Part shown: one piece after another, positions 6,760 to 20,312 of the stretch | Layout of the letters: each line of letters opens with the position of its first letter | How positions within the stretch are numbered: the first letter of the stretch is position 1 | Origin: Erinaceus europaeus | Lineage: Eukaryota; Chordata; Mammalia; Eulipotyphla; Erinaceidae | NCBI RefSeq assembly: GCF_950295315.1 | Contig: NW_026647348.1 | Coordinates: 20,001 to 84,000, forward strand | Direction: 5' to 3' | DNA: 64,000 bases | Program-made: the position numbers and the translations under genes | The notes under the pieces: model-generated | What the model was told of the DNA's origin: nothing | The model's input: the letters and a program-made list of their open reading frames with translations, nothing else | Database searches by the model: none

Positions 6760-9700
6760 CCTGCCTGTTTCAAAGTGAAAAAATGGAAAAATCTATTTTG
6801 GAGGGAAAAGGACCAAAATGCAGGCAGGTGGACTCCGTGGAAGGTGGATGGGGAGTTGCTCCTGCCCTGGCACTAGAGCCCCAGCTGCTCTTCCAGGTGC
6901 TCTCTGATAACAGAGATCTCCGTGTGTCGTGTCATGACACTGTCTCCAGGACTGACTCTCAGGATAATGAGGATTCAAAACGAGGCAGGTGATACTGCCT
7001 TCAAAAGGAAATCCAGGGAGGTTTGGCGGTATGTCAGAGGGTTAAGGGCTTGTGGCGCTCACGAATAGAGGGGACAGGGGGAAGGATTTGGGGTCTGGCC
7101 CCCAGACCGCCACCTGCAGGGGAGTCGCTTTACAGGGGGTGAAGCAGGTCTTTAGAAGCTCTATCTTTCTCTCCCACCCTGTATTTCCTCTGCTCTCTCC
7201 TTTTGTGTCTGTCAGATGCAAGGTCAGTAACAACAACAACAACAACAACAACAATAACCACCACAGTGACCAAGCAACAAGGGCAGCGAAAGGGGAACAA
7301 ATGGAGTGCAGCAGCTGTGGATTATTCGTGGCGTAGGCACTCAGCTGTGGCAATAACCCCTTGAGGCAATCAATCCATACATGAAGTAGTAATACAGGTA
7401 ACAGAGACGTATATGTCCCTGTGTGTTTCCACTGAGTTAATGTAAATGCACTTTTATTTACTTCTTCATTTATTTATTACCTTGCCACGAGAATTTCTTT
7501 TCATTGCTAAAAAAAGTGTCCCATCAAGGGTACCAGGTGTGCCACACCCAGTTAAGCACTCATGTTACAATGCAGGAGGACTGGGCTTCAACACCCTGGT
7601 TCGCACCTGCCAGGGGAAATCTTTACAAGTGGTGCGGAAGTGCTGCAGTTGTCTCTCCTTGTGTCTCAAACTCTCTATACCTCCCTTCCCTCTCAATTCC
7701 TGTCTATTTATTCCAGTGAATAATCAAGAAAATAGAAAGTAAAAAAAGAAAAAGGAAAAGGACATATTCCACGACTTCAAATGGGCTACTCAGGACAATG
7801 CTTTCCTTGTTAAGATCCTCACAGCATTCCATATGCAGAAAGGCAAAGACGCCATGTATTTTTTTAACTCAGTTTTTATATTTATTTATTTATTTAGGTG
7901 CTTATTCATTTTTGTTATTGATGAATTAATGTTTTACATTTGACATTGACTAAGGATCTGACACCCGCGGACTCCAGTACCCCTATATGGTACTCTGCCT
8001 CTACAAAACCGATCCATTGACCTGTGCATCCATCCATCCATCCACCCATACATCTATCCATCCATTCATCCATCCATCCATCCATCCATCCACCAGTCAA
8101 CCAAGCTAAGTACAAAAGGAGATCTCTCCTTGAATGGTGAGGAGAAACAACGATACATAGGTATGTTGCAAAGGCGAGTTTGGCTGAATAGGGCAGAGGG
8201 GCTGAACCAGGGAATGTGTTGGGGCGTGTGGGTTTGGGTGGGGTCAGCTGGAGTCCCTGTGAGCTGGGTCACATTAGGGGCAGGCAGGGGGTGGAAGGGG
8301 TTGCGAACAGCTGTCACTGGAGAACCATCACAAGTGCTGGAGCTGGTGAGCAGGACACCTAAGAGAGGACAGACAAAGGAGAGAAGCAAAGTGCGGAGGA
8401 GAGGAGAGGGGAGAGAATGGTGAGGACAGGAGAGGACAGGATTGGAGGGGACCTGAGAAACCTACCTGGACAAAGGCAGCATACAGACATCCAGGAAGTC
8501 AGGCAGGCATGCAGGCAGCTCTGGCCTGGGCTCCCTGGATCCCGGGCGCACCTCCACCTGTCTTCTCTTGGCTGCCAGCCCTGAGGTCCCTCGTCGGTCA
8601 GCACTGACTTCCCATCCTTCCGTCCCTCTGTGCCAGGGCCCAGGCGTCTGGGCGCTGTTGCCTTACCTAGTGGCAGGGCAGTTGGGCTGCCCAGTGCCAG
8701 TGTGGCCAGCACAGATTGCCAGGGGCTAGGACATCACAGAGGGCTCCTGTGGTTGCTTGGCCACGGGGACCCCGCCCATCCAGTTGACCAGCAGCCATGA
8801 CCCCCACGCTGAACTTGACCTGAGGGGTGGTGGCCAGCCACCAGAGCCAGAGCCCCAGGCCAAAGCAGGTGCTGGTCGTCCGGGCCAAGGGCCTATGGGC
8901 AGATTGGTGTGTGTCTGGGCATGGGGCTGGCATCTGACAGTCCAGGGCGGGGGACCAAGGTCTGCCAGGCCCCTGTCCCACCATGTGCACTGACACACAG
9001 TCTTGCTGACTGACTGACAGTCCCCGCCCCAGAGATACCCACACCAAGTCCCTGGGTGCCCTGAGCTGCCCCTGAGGGTTGGTGGGTGCCTGCCTGGACA
9101 CATGCCTCCATAATGGAGGCCTCTATTAACACCGTTGCCTACTGACAGCTGCCCACCTGCCCCTCCTCCTCCTCCCCCACCTCCTCCTCCTCCTCCTCTT
9201 CTTCCTACTCCTCTTCCTCCTCTTCCTCCTCCTCTTCCTCCTCCTCCTCCTCCACCCCCTCCTCCTCTTCCTCATCCTCAGTGGGACTCACTCAGGGCCC
9301 TTGGCCTAGGCAAGCCAGTGCTGCTGCTCTGGCTTCTGCAGCTTCTATCCAGTGGGGGGGTGTAGGAATCTGTTCCTGTCAGTCCCTGATTCCTGGGACC
9401 TTCCATGCCTCCAGCTGCCCCCACTCTCTAGTCCTGATCCCTCCTCAAGGATGCCCCCTTTCCCCTTACCCTCTGTCCCCCAGCTCCCAACTAACATCCA
9501 CTGTGTTCCTCCCTGCGCTACTTTACTGCCACCCTGCTTCTGCCCTTCAGCCCTGAGGGCCCAGGGCCAGCCCAGCTGCCATCTCACCATCCAGCAGGGG
9601 GACCTGCCCTAAACCCCTGCCACCACACCCACACACACAGCCCTGCACACACTCCTGGGCTCCCCTGCCTGCAGCCTGCCTCTCAAACAGTCTCCTTCTG

Positions 9701-10142
9701 GCCCCTAGCCCCCTTACAGCCTCTGCCACGGACCCCCACAGACACCTGGGCATGAGCAGTGCAGACATGCAAACAGCTCCAATCGCCCCCACTCCAGTTG
9801 CTCCAAGGTTGGAAAGAGTCTTTTTTTCATGCTGTAGGGGAGGGAGTTGAGACAGTCCAATGTCCTGGGGAGCAAGAACTGCAAACAGTCCATCTACAAT
9901 GTAACATTTGGGTCTCAGGCCGCCCAATCCCTAGGGCGCTGTGCAGACCTTTGACTGGCGAAAACACCCCATCTGAGCGTGAGATATGGCTGGGCTAGTG
10001 GCTGTTTCTGTGGACTAAGAGACAGACAGACAGAGTTTTCAGGTTCAAAACCTATACTTCCCAGAAGATGGTCATTCACTTCGGTAAAAAAAAAAAAAAA
10101 AAGGCTTTTTATTTTTTTTTCCCCTGCCTGGGTAACCTGTCT
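6760..10142 (+). repeat. Macrosatellite unit 3 (type A)
   Basis: It has the same length and the same diagnostic variants as unit 1, displaced by exactly 6759 bp. I found no difference from unit 1 at the places compared. Confidence 0.95.
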
Positions 10143-13100
10143 CCTGCCTGTTTCAAAGTGAAAAAATGGAAAAATCTATTTTGGAGGGAAAAGGACCAAA
10201 ATGCAGGCAGGTGGACTCCGTGGAAGGTGGATGGGGAGTTGCTCCTGCCCTGGCACTAGAGCCCCAGCTGCTCTTCCAGGTGCTCTCTGATAACAGAGAT
10301 CTCCGTGTGTCGTGTCATGACACTGTCTCCAGGACTGACTCTCAGGATAATGAGGATTCAAAACGAGGCAGGTGATACTGCCTTCAAAAGGAAATCCAGG
10401 GAGGTTTGGCGGTATGTCAGAGGGTTAAGGGCTTGTGGCGCTCACGAATAGAGGGGACAGGGGGAAGGATTTGGGGTCTGGCCCCCAGACCGCCACCTGC
10501 AGGGGAGTCGCTTTACAGGGGGTGAAGCAGGTCTTTAGAAGCTCTATCTTTCTCTCCCACCCTGTATTTCCTCTGCTCTCTCCTTTTGTGTCTGTCAGAT
10601 GCAAGGTCAGTAACAACAACAACAACAACAATAACCACCACAGTGACCAAGCAACAAGGGCAGCGAAAGGGGAACAAATGGAGTGCAGCAGCTGTGGATT
10701 ATTCGTGGCGTAGGCACTCAGCTGTGGCAATAACCCCTTGAGGCAATCAATCCATACATGAAGTAGTAATACAGGTAACAGAGACGTATATGTCCCTGTG
10801 TGTTTCCACTGAGTTAATGTAAATGCACTTTTATTTACTTCTTCATTTATTTATTACCTTGCCACGAGAATTTCTTTTCATTGCTAAAAAAAGTGTCCCA
10901 TCAAGGGTACCAGGTGTGCCACACCCAGTTAAGCACTCATGTTACAATGCAGGAGGACTGGGCTTCAACACCCTGGTTCGCACCTGCCAGGGGAAATCTT
11001 TACAAGTGGTGCGGAAGTGCTGCAGTTGTCTCTCCTTGTGTCTCAAACTCTCTATACCTCCCTTCCCTCTCAATTCCTGTCTATTTATTCCAGTGAATAA
11101 TCAAGAAAATAGAAAGTAAAAAAAGAAAAAGGAAAAGGACATATTCCACGACTTCAAATGGGCTACTCAGGACAATGCTTTCCTTGTTAAGATCCTCACA
11201 GCATTCCATATGCAGAAAGGCAAAGACGCCATGTATTTTTTTAACTCAGTTTTTATATTTATTTATTTATTTAGGTGCTTATTCATTTTTGTTATTGATG
11301 AATTAATGTTTTACATTTGACATTGACTAAGGATCTGACACCCGCGGACTCCAGTACCCCTATATGGTACTCTGCCTCTACAAAACCGATCCATTGACCT
11401 GTCCATCCATCCATCCATCCACCCATACATCTATCCATCCATTCATCCATCCATCCATCCATCCATCCACCAGTCAACCAAGCTAAGTACAAAAGGAGAT
11501 CTCTCCTTGAATGGTGAGGAGAAACAACGATACATAGGTATGTTGCAAAGGCGAGTTTGGCTGAATAGGGCAGAGGGGCTGAACCAGGGAATGTGTTGGG
11601 GCGTGTGGGTTTGGGTGGGGTCAGCTGGAGTCCCTGTGAGCTGGGTCACATTAGGGGCAGGCAGGGGGTGGAAGGGGTTGCGAACAGCTGTCACTGGAGA
11701 ACCATCACAAGTGCTGGAGCTGGTGAGCAGGACACCTAAGAGAGGACAGACAAAGGAGAGAAGCAAAGTGCGGAGGAGAGGAGAGGGGAGAGAATGGTGA
11801 GGACAGGAGAGGACAGGATTGGAGGGGACCTGAGAAACCTACCTGGACAAAGGCAGCATACAGACATCCAGGAAGTCAGGCAGGCATGCAGGCAGCTCTG
11901 GCCTGGGCTCCCTGGATCCCAGGCGCACCTCCACCTGTCTTCTCTTGGCTGCCAGCCCTGAGGTCCCTCGTCGGTCAGCACTGACTTCCCATCCTTCCGT
12001 CCCTCTGTGCCAGGGCCCAGGCGTCTGGGCGCTGTTGCCTTACCTAGTGGCAGGGCAGTTGGGCTGCCCAGTGCCAGTGTGGCCAGCACAGATTGCCAGG
12101 GGCTAGGACATCACAGAGGGCTCCTGTGGTTGCTTGGCCACGGGGACCCCGCCCATCCAGTTGACCAGCAGCCATGACCCCCACGCTGAACTTGACCTGA
12201 GGGGTGGTGGCCAGCCACCAGAGCCAGAGCCCCAGGCCAAAGCAGGTGCTGGTCGTCCGGGCCAAGGGCCTATGGGCAGATTGGTGTGTGTCTGGGCATG
12301 GGGCTGGCATCTGACAGTCCAGGGCGGGGGACCAAGGTCTGCCAGGCCCCTGTCCCACCATGTGCACTGACACACAGTCTTGCTGACTGACTGACAGTCC
12401 CCGCCCCAGAGATACCCACACCAAGTCCCTGGGTGCCCTGAGCTGCCCCTGAGGGTTGGTGGGTGCCTGCCTGGACACATGCCTCCATAATGGAGGCCTC
12501 TATTAACACCGTTGCCTACTGACAGCTGCCCACCTGCCCCTCCTCCTCCTCCCCCACCTCCTCCTCCTCCTCCTCTTCTTCCTACTCCTCTTCCTCCTCT
12601 TCCTCCTCCTCTTCCTCCTCCTCCTCCTCCACCCCCTCCTCCTCTTCCTCATCCTCAGTGGGACTCACTCAGGGCCCTTGGCCTAGGCAAGCCAGTGCTG
12701 CTGCTCTGGCTTCTGCAGCTTCTATCCAGTGGGGGGGTGTAGGAATCTGTTCCTGTCAGTCCCTGATTCCTGGGACCTTCCATGCCTCCAGCTGCCCCCA
12801 CTCTCTAGTCCTGATCCCTCCTCAAGGATGCCCCCTTTCCCCTTACCCTCTGTCCCCCAGCTCCCAACTAACATCCACTGTGTTCCTCCCTGCGCTACTT
12901 TACTGCCACCCTGCTTCTGCCCTTCAGCCCTGAGGGCCCAGGGCCAGCCCAGCTGCCATCTCACCATCCAGCAGGGGGACCTGCCCTAAACCCCTGCCAC
13001 CACACCCACACACACAGCCCTGCACACACTCCTGGGCTCCCCTGCCTGCAGCCTGCCTCTCAAACAGTCTCCTTCTGGCCCCTAGCCCCCTTACAGCCTC

Positions 13101-13518
13101 TGCCACGCACCCCCACAGACACCTGGGCATGAGCAGTGCAGACATGCAAACAGCTCCCCTCGCCCCCACTCCAGTTGCTCCAAGGTTGGAAAGAGTCTTT
13201 TTTTCATGCTGTAGGGGAGGGAGTTGAGACAGTCCAATGTCCTGGGGAGCAAGAACTGCAAACAGTCCATCTACAATGTAACATTTGGGTCTCAGGCCGC
13301 CCAATCCCTAGGGCGCTGTGCAGACCTTTGACTGGCGAAAACACCCCATCTGAGCGTGAGATATGGCTGGGCTAGTGGCTGTTTCTGTGGACTAAGAGAC
13401 AGACAGACAGAGTTTTCAGGTTCAAAACCTATACTTCCCAGAAGATGGTCATTCACTTCGGTAAAAAAAAAAAAAAAAAGGCTTTTTATTTTTTTTCCCC
13501 TGCCTGGGTAACCTGTCT
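10143..13518 (+). repeat. Macrosatellite unit 4 (type B)
   Basis: It has the same length and the same diagnostic variants as unit 2, displaced by exactly 6759 bp. With unit 3 it forms the second complete zone I dimer. Confidence 0.95.
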
Positions 13519-16500
13519 CCTGCCTGTTTCAAAGTGAAAAAATGGAAAAATCTATTTTGGAGGGAAAAGGACCAAAATGCAGGCAGGTGGACTCCGTGGA
13601 AGGTGGATGGGGAGTTGCTCCTGCCCTGGCACTAGAGCCCCAGCTGCTCTTCCAGGTGCTCTCTGATAACAGAGATCTCCGTGTGTCGTGTCATGACACT
13701 GTCTCCAGGACTGACTCTCAGGATAATGAGGATTCAAAACGAGGCAGGTGATACTGCCTTCAAAAGGAAATCCAGGGAGGTTTGGCGGTATGTCAGAGGG
13801 TTAAGGGCTTGTGGCGCTCACGAATAGAGGGGACAGGGGGAAGGATTTGGGGTCTGGCCCCCAGACCGCCACCTGCAGGGGAGTCGCTTTACAGGGGGTG
13901 AAGCAGGTCTTTAGGAGCTCTATCTTTCTCTCCAACCCTGTATTTCCTCTGCTCTCTCCTTTTGTGTCTGTCAGATGCAAGGTCAGTAACAACAACAACA
14001 ACAACAACAACAATAACCACCACAGTGACCAAGCAACAAGGGCAGCGAAAGGGGAACAAATGGAGTGCAGCAGCTGTGGATTATTCGTGGCGTAGGCACT
14101 CAGCTGTGGCAATAACCCCTTGAGGCAATCAATCCATACATGAAGTAGTAATACAGGTAACAGAGACGTATATGTCCCTGTGTGTTTCCACTGAGTTAAT
14201 GTAAATGCACTTTTATTTACTTCTTCATTTATTTATTACCTTGCCACGAGAATTTCTTTTCATTGCTAAAAAAAGTGTCCCATCAAGGGTACCAGGTGTG
14301 CCACACCCAGTTAAGCACTCATGTTACAATGCAGGAGGACTGGGCTTCAACACCCTGGTTCGCACCTGCCAGGGGAAATCTTTACAAGTGGTGCGGAAGT
14401 GCTGCAGTTGTCTCTCCTTGTGTCTCAAACTCTCTATACCTCCCTTCCCTCTCAATTCCTGTCTATTTATTCCAGTGAATAATCAAGAAAATAGAAAGTA
14501 AAAAAAGAAAAAGGAAAAGGACATATTCCACGACTTCAAATGGGCTACTCAGGACAATGCTTTCCTTGTTAAGATCCTCACAGCATTCCATATGCAGAAA
14601 GGCAAAGACGCCATGTATTTTTTAACCCAGTTTTTATATTTATTTATTTATTTATTTAGGTGCTTATTCATTTTTGTTATTGATGAATTAATGTTTTACA
14701 TTTGACATTGACTAAGGATCTGACACCCGCGGACTCCAGTACCCCTATATGGTACTCTGCCTCTACAAAACCGATCCATTGACCTGTCCATCCATCCATC
14801 CATCCACCCATACATCTATCCATCCATTCATCCATCCATCCATCCATCCACCAGTCAACCAAGCTAAGTACAAAAGGAGATCTCTCCTTGAATGGTGAGG
14901 AGAAACAACGATGCATAGGTAGGTTGCAAAGGCGAGTTTGGCTGAATAGGGCAGAGGGGCTGAACCAGGGAATGTGTTGGGGCGTGTGGGTTTGGGTGGG
15001 GTCAGCTGGAGACCCTGTGAGCTGGGTCACATTAGGGGCAGGCAGGGGGTGGAAGGGGTTGCGAACAGCTGTCACTGGAGAACCATCACAAGTGCTGGAG
15101 CTGGTGAGCAGGGCACCTGGAAGAAAGGACAGACAAAGGAGAGAAGCAAAGTGCGGAGGAGAGGAGACGGGAGAGAAAGGTGAGGACAGGAGAGGACAGG
15201 ATTGGAGGGGACCTGAGAAACCTACCTGGACAAAGGCAGCATACAGACATCCAGGAAGGCAGGCAGGCATGCAGGCAGCTCTGGCCTGTGCTCCCTGGAT
15301 CCCGGGCGCACCTCCACCTGTCTTCTCTTGGCTGCCAGCCCTGAGGTCCCTCGTCGGTCAGCACTGACTTCCCGTCCTCCCGTCCCTCTGTGCCAGGGCC
15401 CAGGCGTCTGGGTGCTGTTGCCTGACATAGTGGCAGGGCAGTTGGGCTGCCCAGTGCCAGTGTGGCCAACACAGATTGCCAGGGGCTAGGACATCACAGA
15501 GGGCTCCTGTGGTTGCTTGGCCACTGGAACCCCGCCCATCCTGTTGACCAGCAGCCAGGACCCCCACGCTGAACTTGACCTGATGGGTGGTGGCCAGCCA
15601 CCAGAGCCAGAGCCCCAGGCCAAAGCAGGTGCTGGTCGTCCGGGCCAAGGGGCTATGGGAAGATTGGTGTGTGTCTGGGCATGGGGCTGGCATCTGACAT
15701 TCCAGGGCGGGGGACCAAGTTCTGCCAGGCCCCTGTCCCACCATGTGCACTGACACACAGTCTTGCTGACTGACTGACAGTCCCCGCCCCAGAGATAACC
15801 ACACCAAGTCCCTGGGTGCCCTGAGCTGCCCCTGAGGGTTGGTGGGTGCCTGCCTGGACACATGCCTCCGTAATGGAGGCCTCTATTAACACCGTTGCCT
15901 ACTGACAGCTGCCCACCTGCCCCTCCTCCTCCTCCCCCACCTCCTCCTCCTCCTCCTCTTCTTCCTACTCCTCTTCCTCCTCTTCCTCCTCCTCTTCCTC
16001 CTCCTCCTCCAACCCCTCCTCCTCTTCCTCATCCTCAGTGGGACTCACTCAGGGCCCTTGGCCTATGCAAGCCAGTGCTGCTGCTCTGGCTTCTGCAGCT
16101 TCTATCCAGTTGGGGGGTGTAGGAATCTGTTCCTGTCAGTCCCTGATTCCTGGGACCTTCCATGCCTCCAGCTGCCCCCACTCTCTAGTCCTGATCCCTC
16201 CTCAAGGATGCCCCCTTTCCCCTTACCCTCTGTCCCCCAGCTCCCAACTAACATCCACTGTGTTCCTCCCTGCGCTACTTTACTGCCACCCTGCTTCTGC
16301 CCTTCAGCCCTGAGGGCCCAGGGCCAGCCCAGCTGCCATCTCACCATCCAGCAGGGGGACCTGCCCTAAACCCCTGCCACCACACCCACACACACAGCCC
16401 TGCACACACTCCTGGGCTCCCCTGCCTGCAGCCTGCCTCTCAAACAGTCTCCTTCTGGCCCCTAGCCCACTTACAGCCTCTGCCACGGACCCCCACAGAC

Positions 16501-16913
16501 ACCTGGGCATGAGCAGTGCAGACATGCAAACAGCTCCCCTCGCCCCCACTCCAGTTGCTCCAAGGTTGGCAAGAGTCTTTTTTTCATGCTGTAGGGGAGG
16601 GAGTTGAGACAGTCCAATGTCCTGGGGAGCAAGAACTGCAAACAGTCCATCTACAATGTAACATTTGGGTCTCAGGCCGCCCAATCCCTAGGGCGCTGTG
16701 CAGACCTTTGACTGGCGAAAACACCCCATCTGAGCGTGAGATCTGGCTGGGCTAGTGGCTCTTTCTGTGGACTAAGAGACAGACAGACAGAGTTTTCAGG
16801 TTCAAAACCTATACTTCCCAGAAGATGGTCATTCACTTCGGTAAAAAAAATAAATAAATAAATAAAATAAAAAAGCTTTTTATTTTTTTTTCCCCTGCCT
16901 GGGTAACCTGTCT
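13519..16913 (+). repeat. Macrosatellite unit 5 (chimera A/E)
   Basis: The 5' part is zone I-like: ATGG near the start, GAAGTAGTAATAC, and seven A before GTGTCCC at about 14275. From GTATTTTTTAACCC at about 14614 onward it is like units 7 and 9, including TGACATAGTGG and the AAAT-interrupted tail. CTTTAGGAGC at about 13912 is an isolated later-type marker inside the zone I part. CTCCAACCC at about 13930 is private. The polypyrimidine tract is one triplet shorter than in units 7 and 9. Confidence 0.92.
16843..16874. repeat. (AAAT)n variant of the SINE 3 tail, type E
   Basis: The homopolymer A tail is replaced by A8 followed by TAAA repeats and TAAAATAAAAAA. The same form lies at 23655-23686 and 30467-30498, spaced exactly 6812 bp, and nowhere else in the window. 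It is the clearest mark of the zone II dimer. Confidence 0.92.
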
Positions 16914-19900
16914 CCTGCCTGTTTCAAAGTGAAAAAAGGGAAAAATCTATTTTGGAGGGAAAAGGACCAAAATGCAGGCAGGTGGACTCCGTGGAAGGTG
17001 GATGGGGAGTTGCTCCTGCCCTGGCACTAGAGCCCCAGCTGCTCTTCCAGGTGCTCTCTGATAACAGAGATCTCCGTGTGTCGTGTCATGACACTGTCTC
17101 CAGGACTGACTCTCAGGATAATGAGGATTCAAAACGAGGCAGGTGATACTGCCTTCAAAAGGAAATCCAGGGAGGTTTGGCGGTATGTCAGAGGGTTAAG
17201 GGCTTGTGGCGCTCACGAATAGAGGGGACAGAGGGAAGGATTTGGGGTCTGGCCCCCAGACCGCCACCTGCAGGGGAGTCGCTTTACAGGGGGTGAAGCA
17301 GGTCTTTAGGAGCTCTATCTTTCTCTCCCACCCTGTATTTCCTCTGCTCTCTCCTTTTGTGTCTGTCAGATGCAAGGTCAGTAACAACAACAACAACAAC
17401 AACAACAACAATAACCACCACAGTGACCAAGCAACAAGGGCAGCGAAAGGGGAACAAATGGAGTGCAGCAGCTGTGGATTATTCGTGGCGTAGGCACTCA
17501 GCTGTGGCAATAACCCCTTGAGGCAATCAATCCATACATGAAGAAGTAATACAGGTAACAGAGACGTATATGTCCCTGTGTGTTTCCACTGAGTTAATGT
17601 AAATGCACTTTTATTTACTTCTTCATTTATTTATTACCTTGCCACGAGAATTTCTTTTCATTGCTAAAAAAAAGTGTCCCATCAAGGGTACCAGGTGTGC
17701 CACACACAGTTAAGCACTCATGTTACAATGCAGGAGGACTGGGCTTCAACACCCTGGTTCGCACCTGCCAGGGGAAATCTTTACAAGTGGTGCGGAAGTG
17801 CTGCAGTTGTCTCTCCTTGTGTCTCAAACTCTCTATACCTCCCTTCCCTCTCAATTCCTGTCTATTTATTCCAGTGAATAATCAAGAAAATAGAAAGTAA
17901 AAAAAGAAAAAGGAAAAGGACATATTCCACGACTTCAAATGGGCTACTCAGGACAATGCTTTCCTTGTTAAGATCCTCACAGCATTCCATATGCAGAAAG
18001 GCAAAGACGCCATGTATTTTTTAACCCAGTTTTTATATTTATTTATTTATTTATTTAGGTGCTTATTCATTTTTGTTATTGATGAATTAATGTTTTACAT
18101 TTGACATTGACTAAGGATCTGACACCCGCGGACTCCAGTACCCCTATATGGTACTCTGCCTCTACAAAACCGATCCATTGACCTGTCCATCCATCCATCC
18201 ATCCACCCATACATCTATCCATCCATTCATCCATCCATCCATCCATCCATCCATCCACCAGTCAACCAAGCTAAGTACAAAAGGAGATCTCTCCTTGAAT
18301 GGTGAGGAGAAACAACGATGCATAGGTAGGTTGCAAAGGCGAGTTTGGCTGAATAGGGCAGAGGGGCTGAACCAGGGAATGTGTTGGGGCGTGTGGGTTT
18401 GGGTGGGGTCAGCTGGAGACCCTGTGAGCTGGGTCACATTAGGGGCAGGCAGGGGGTGGAAGGGGTTGCGAACAGCTGTCACTGGAGAACCATCACAAGT
18501 GCTGGAGCTGGTGAGCAGGGCACCTGGAAGAGAGGACAGACAAAAGAAAGAAGCAAAGTGCGGAGGAGAGGAGAGGGGAGAGAATGGTGAGGACAGGAGA
18601 GGACAGGATTGGAGGGGACCTGAGAAACCTACCCGGACAAAGGCAGCATACAGACATCCAGGAAGGCAGGCAGGCATGCAGGCAGCTCTGGCCTGGGCTC
18701 GCTGGATCCCAGGCGCACCTCCACCTGTCTTCTCTTGGCTGCCAGCCCTGAGGTCCCTCGTCGGTCAGCACTGACTTCCCATCCTTCCGTCCCTCTGTGC
18801 CAGGGCCCAGGCGTCTGGGCGCTGTTGCCTGACCTAGTGGCAGGGCAGTTGGGCTGCCCAGTGCCAGTGTGGCCAGCACAGATTGCCCGGGGCTAGGACA
18901 TCACAGAGGGCTCCTGTGGTTGCTTGGCCACGGGGACCCCGCCCATCCAGTTGACCAGCAGCCATGACCCCCACGCTGAACTTGACCTGAGGGGTGGTGG
19001 CCAGCCACCAGAGCCAGAGCCCCAGGCCAAAGCAGGTGCTGGTCGTCCGGGCCAAGGGGCTATGGGCAGATTGGTGTGTGTCTGGGCATGGGGCTGGCAT
19101 CTGACAGTCCAGGGCGGGGGACCAAGTTCTGCCAGGCCCCTGTCCCACCATGTGCACTGACACACAGTCTTGCTGACTGACTGACAGTCCCCGCCCCAGA
19201 GATACCTACACCAAGTCCCTGGGTGACCTGAGCTGCCCCTGAGGGTTGGTGGGTGCCTGCCTGGACACATGCCTCCGTAATGGAGGCCTCTATTAACACC
19301 GTTGCCTACTGACAGCTGCCCACCTGCCCCTCCTCCTCCTCCCCCACCTCCTCCTCCTCCTCCTCTTCTTCCTACTCCTCTTCCTCCTCTTCCTCCTCCT
19401 CTTCCTCCTCCTCCTCCTCCACCCCCTCCTCCTCTTCCTCATCCTCCGTGGGACTCACTCAGGGCCCTTGGCCTAGGCAAGCCAGGGCTGCTGCTCTGGC
19501 TTCTGCAGCTTCTATCCAGTGGGGGGGTGTAGGAATCTGTTCCTGTCAGTCCCTGATTCCTGGGACCTTCCATGCCTCCAGCTGCCCCCACTCTCTAGTC
19601 CTGACCCCTCCTCAAGGATGCCCCCTTTCCCCTTACCCTCTGTCCCCCAGCTCCCAACTAACATCCACTGTGTTCCTCCCTGTGCTACTTTACTGCCACC
19701 CTGCTTCTGCCCTTCAGCCCTGAGGGCCCAGGGCCAGCCCAGCTGCCATCTCACCATCCAGCAGGGGGACCTGCCCGAAACCCCTGCCACCACACCCACA
19801 CACACAGCCCTGCACACACTCCTGGGCTCCCCTGCCTGCAGCCTGCCTCTCAAGCAGTCTCCTTCTGGCCCCTAGCCCCCTTACAGCCTCTGCCACGGAC

Positions 19901-20312
19901 CCCCACAGACACCTGGGCATGAGCAGTGCAGACATGCAAACAGCTCCCCTCGCCCCCACTCCAGTTGCTCCAAGGTTGGCAAGAGTCTTTTTTTCATGCT
20001 GTAGGGGAGGGAGTTGAGACAGTCCAATGTCCTGGGGAGCAAGAACTGCAAACAGTCCATCTACAATGTAACATTTGGGTCTCAGGCCGCCCAATCCCTA
20101 GTGATCTGTGCAGACCTTTGACTGGCGAAAACACCCCATCTGAGCGTGAGATCTGGCTGGGCTAGTGGCTGTTTCTGTGGACTAAGAGAAAGACAGACAG
20201 AGTTTGCAGGTTCAAAACCTATACTTCCCAGAAGATGGTCATTCACTTCCGTAAAAAAAAAAAAAAAAAAAAGGCTTTTTATTTTTTTTTCCCCTGCCTG
20301 GGTAACCTGTCT
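16914..20312 (+). repeat. Macrosatellite unit 6 (type D)
   Basis: First complete D unit: eleven uninterrupted AAC triplets, ACAGAGGGAAGG in SINE 1, CACACACAG at the start of SINE 2, TTGCCCGGGGC in the backbone, GTTTGCAGG in SINE 3, A20 tail. Confidence 0.95.

Larger units (their letters stand above)
1..14275 (+). repeat. Zone I: dimeric higher-order repeat, period 6759 bp
   Basis: Units 1 and 3 share one set of variants (type A, 3383 bp) and units 2 and 4 another (type B, 3376 bp). Bases 1-6759 and 6760-13518 therefore form two dimers that match wherever compared, including all frame translations and homopolymer lengths. The 7-bp A/B difference is two AAC triplets plus one T. Zone-wide markers are ATGG instead of AGGG near the unit start, seven rather than eight A before GTGTCCC, and GATACATAGGTATG instead of GATGCATAGGTAGG. 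Unit 5 belongs to this zone only in its first ~750 bp. Confidence 0.9.

Noticed and set aside
18148..18774. Plus-strand 208-codon frame in units 6, 8, 10, 14 and 15
   Set aside because: It begins within decayed retroelement sequence, runs through the CATC tract and depends on its repeat number. It is absent from most units.
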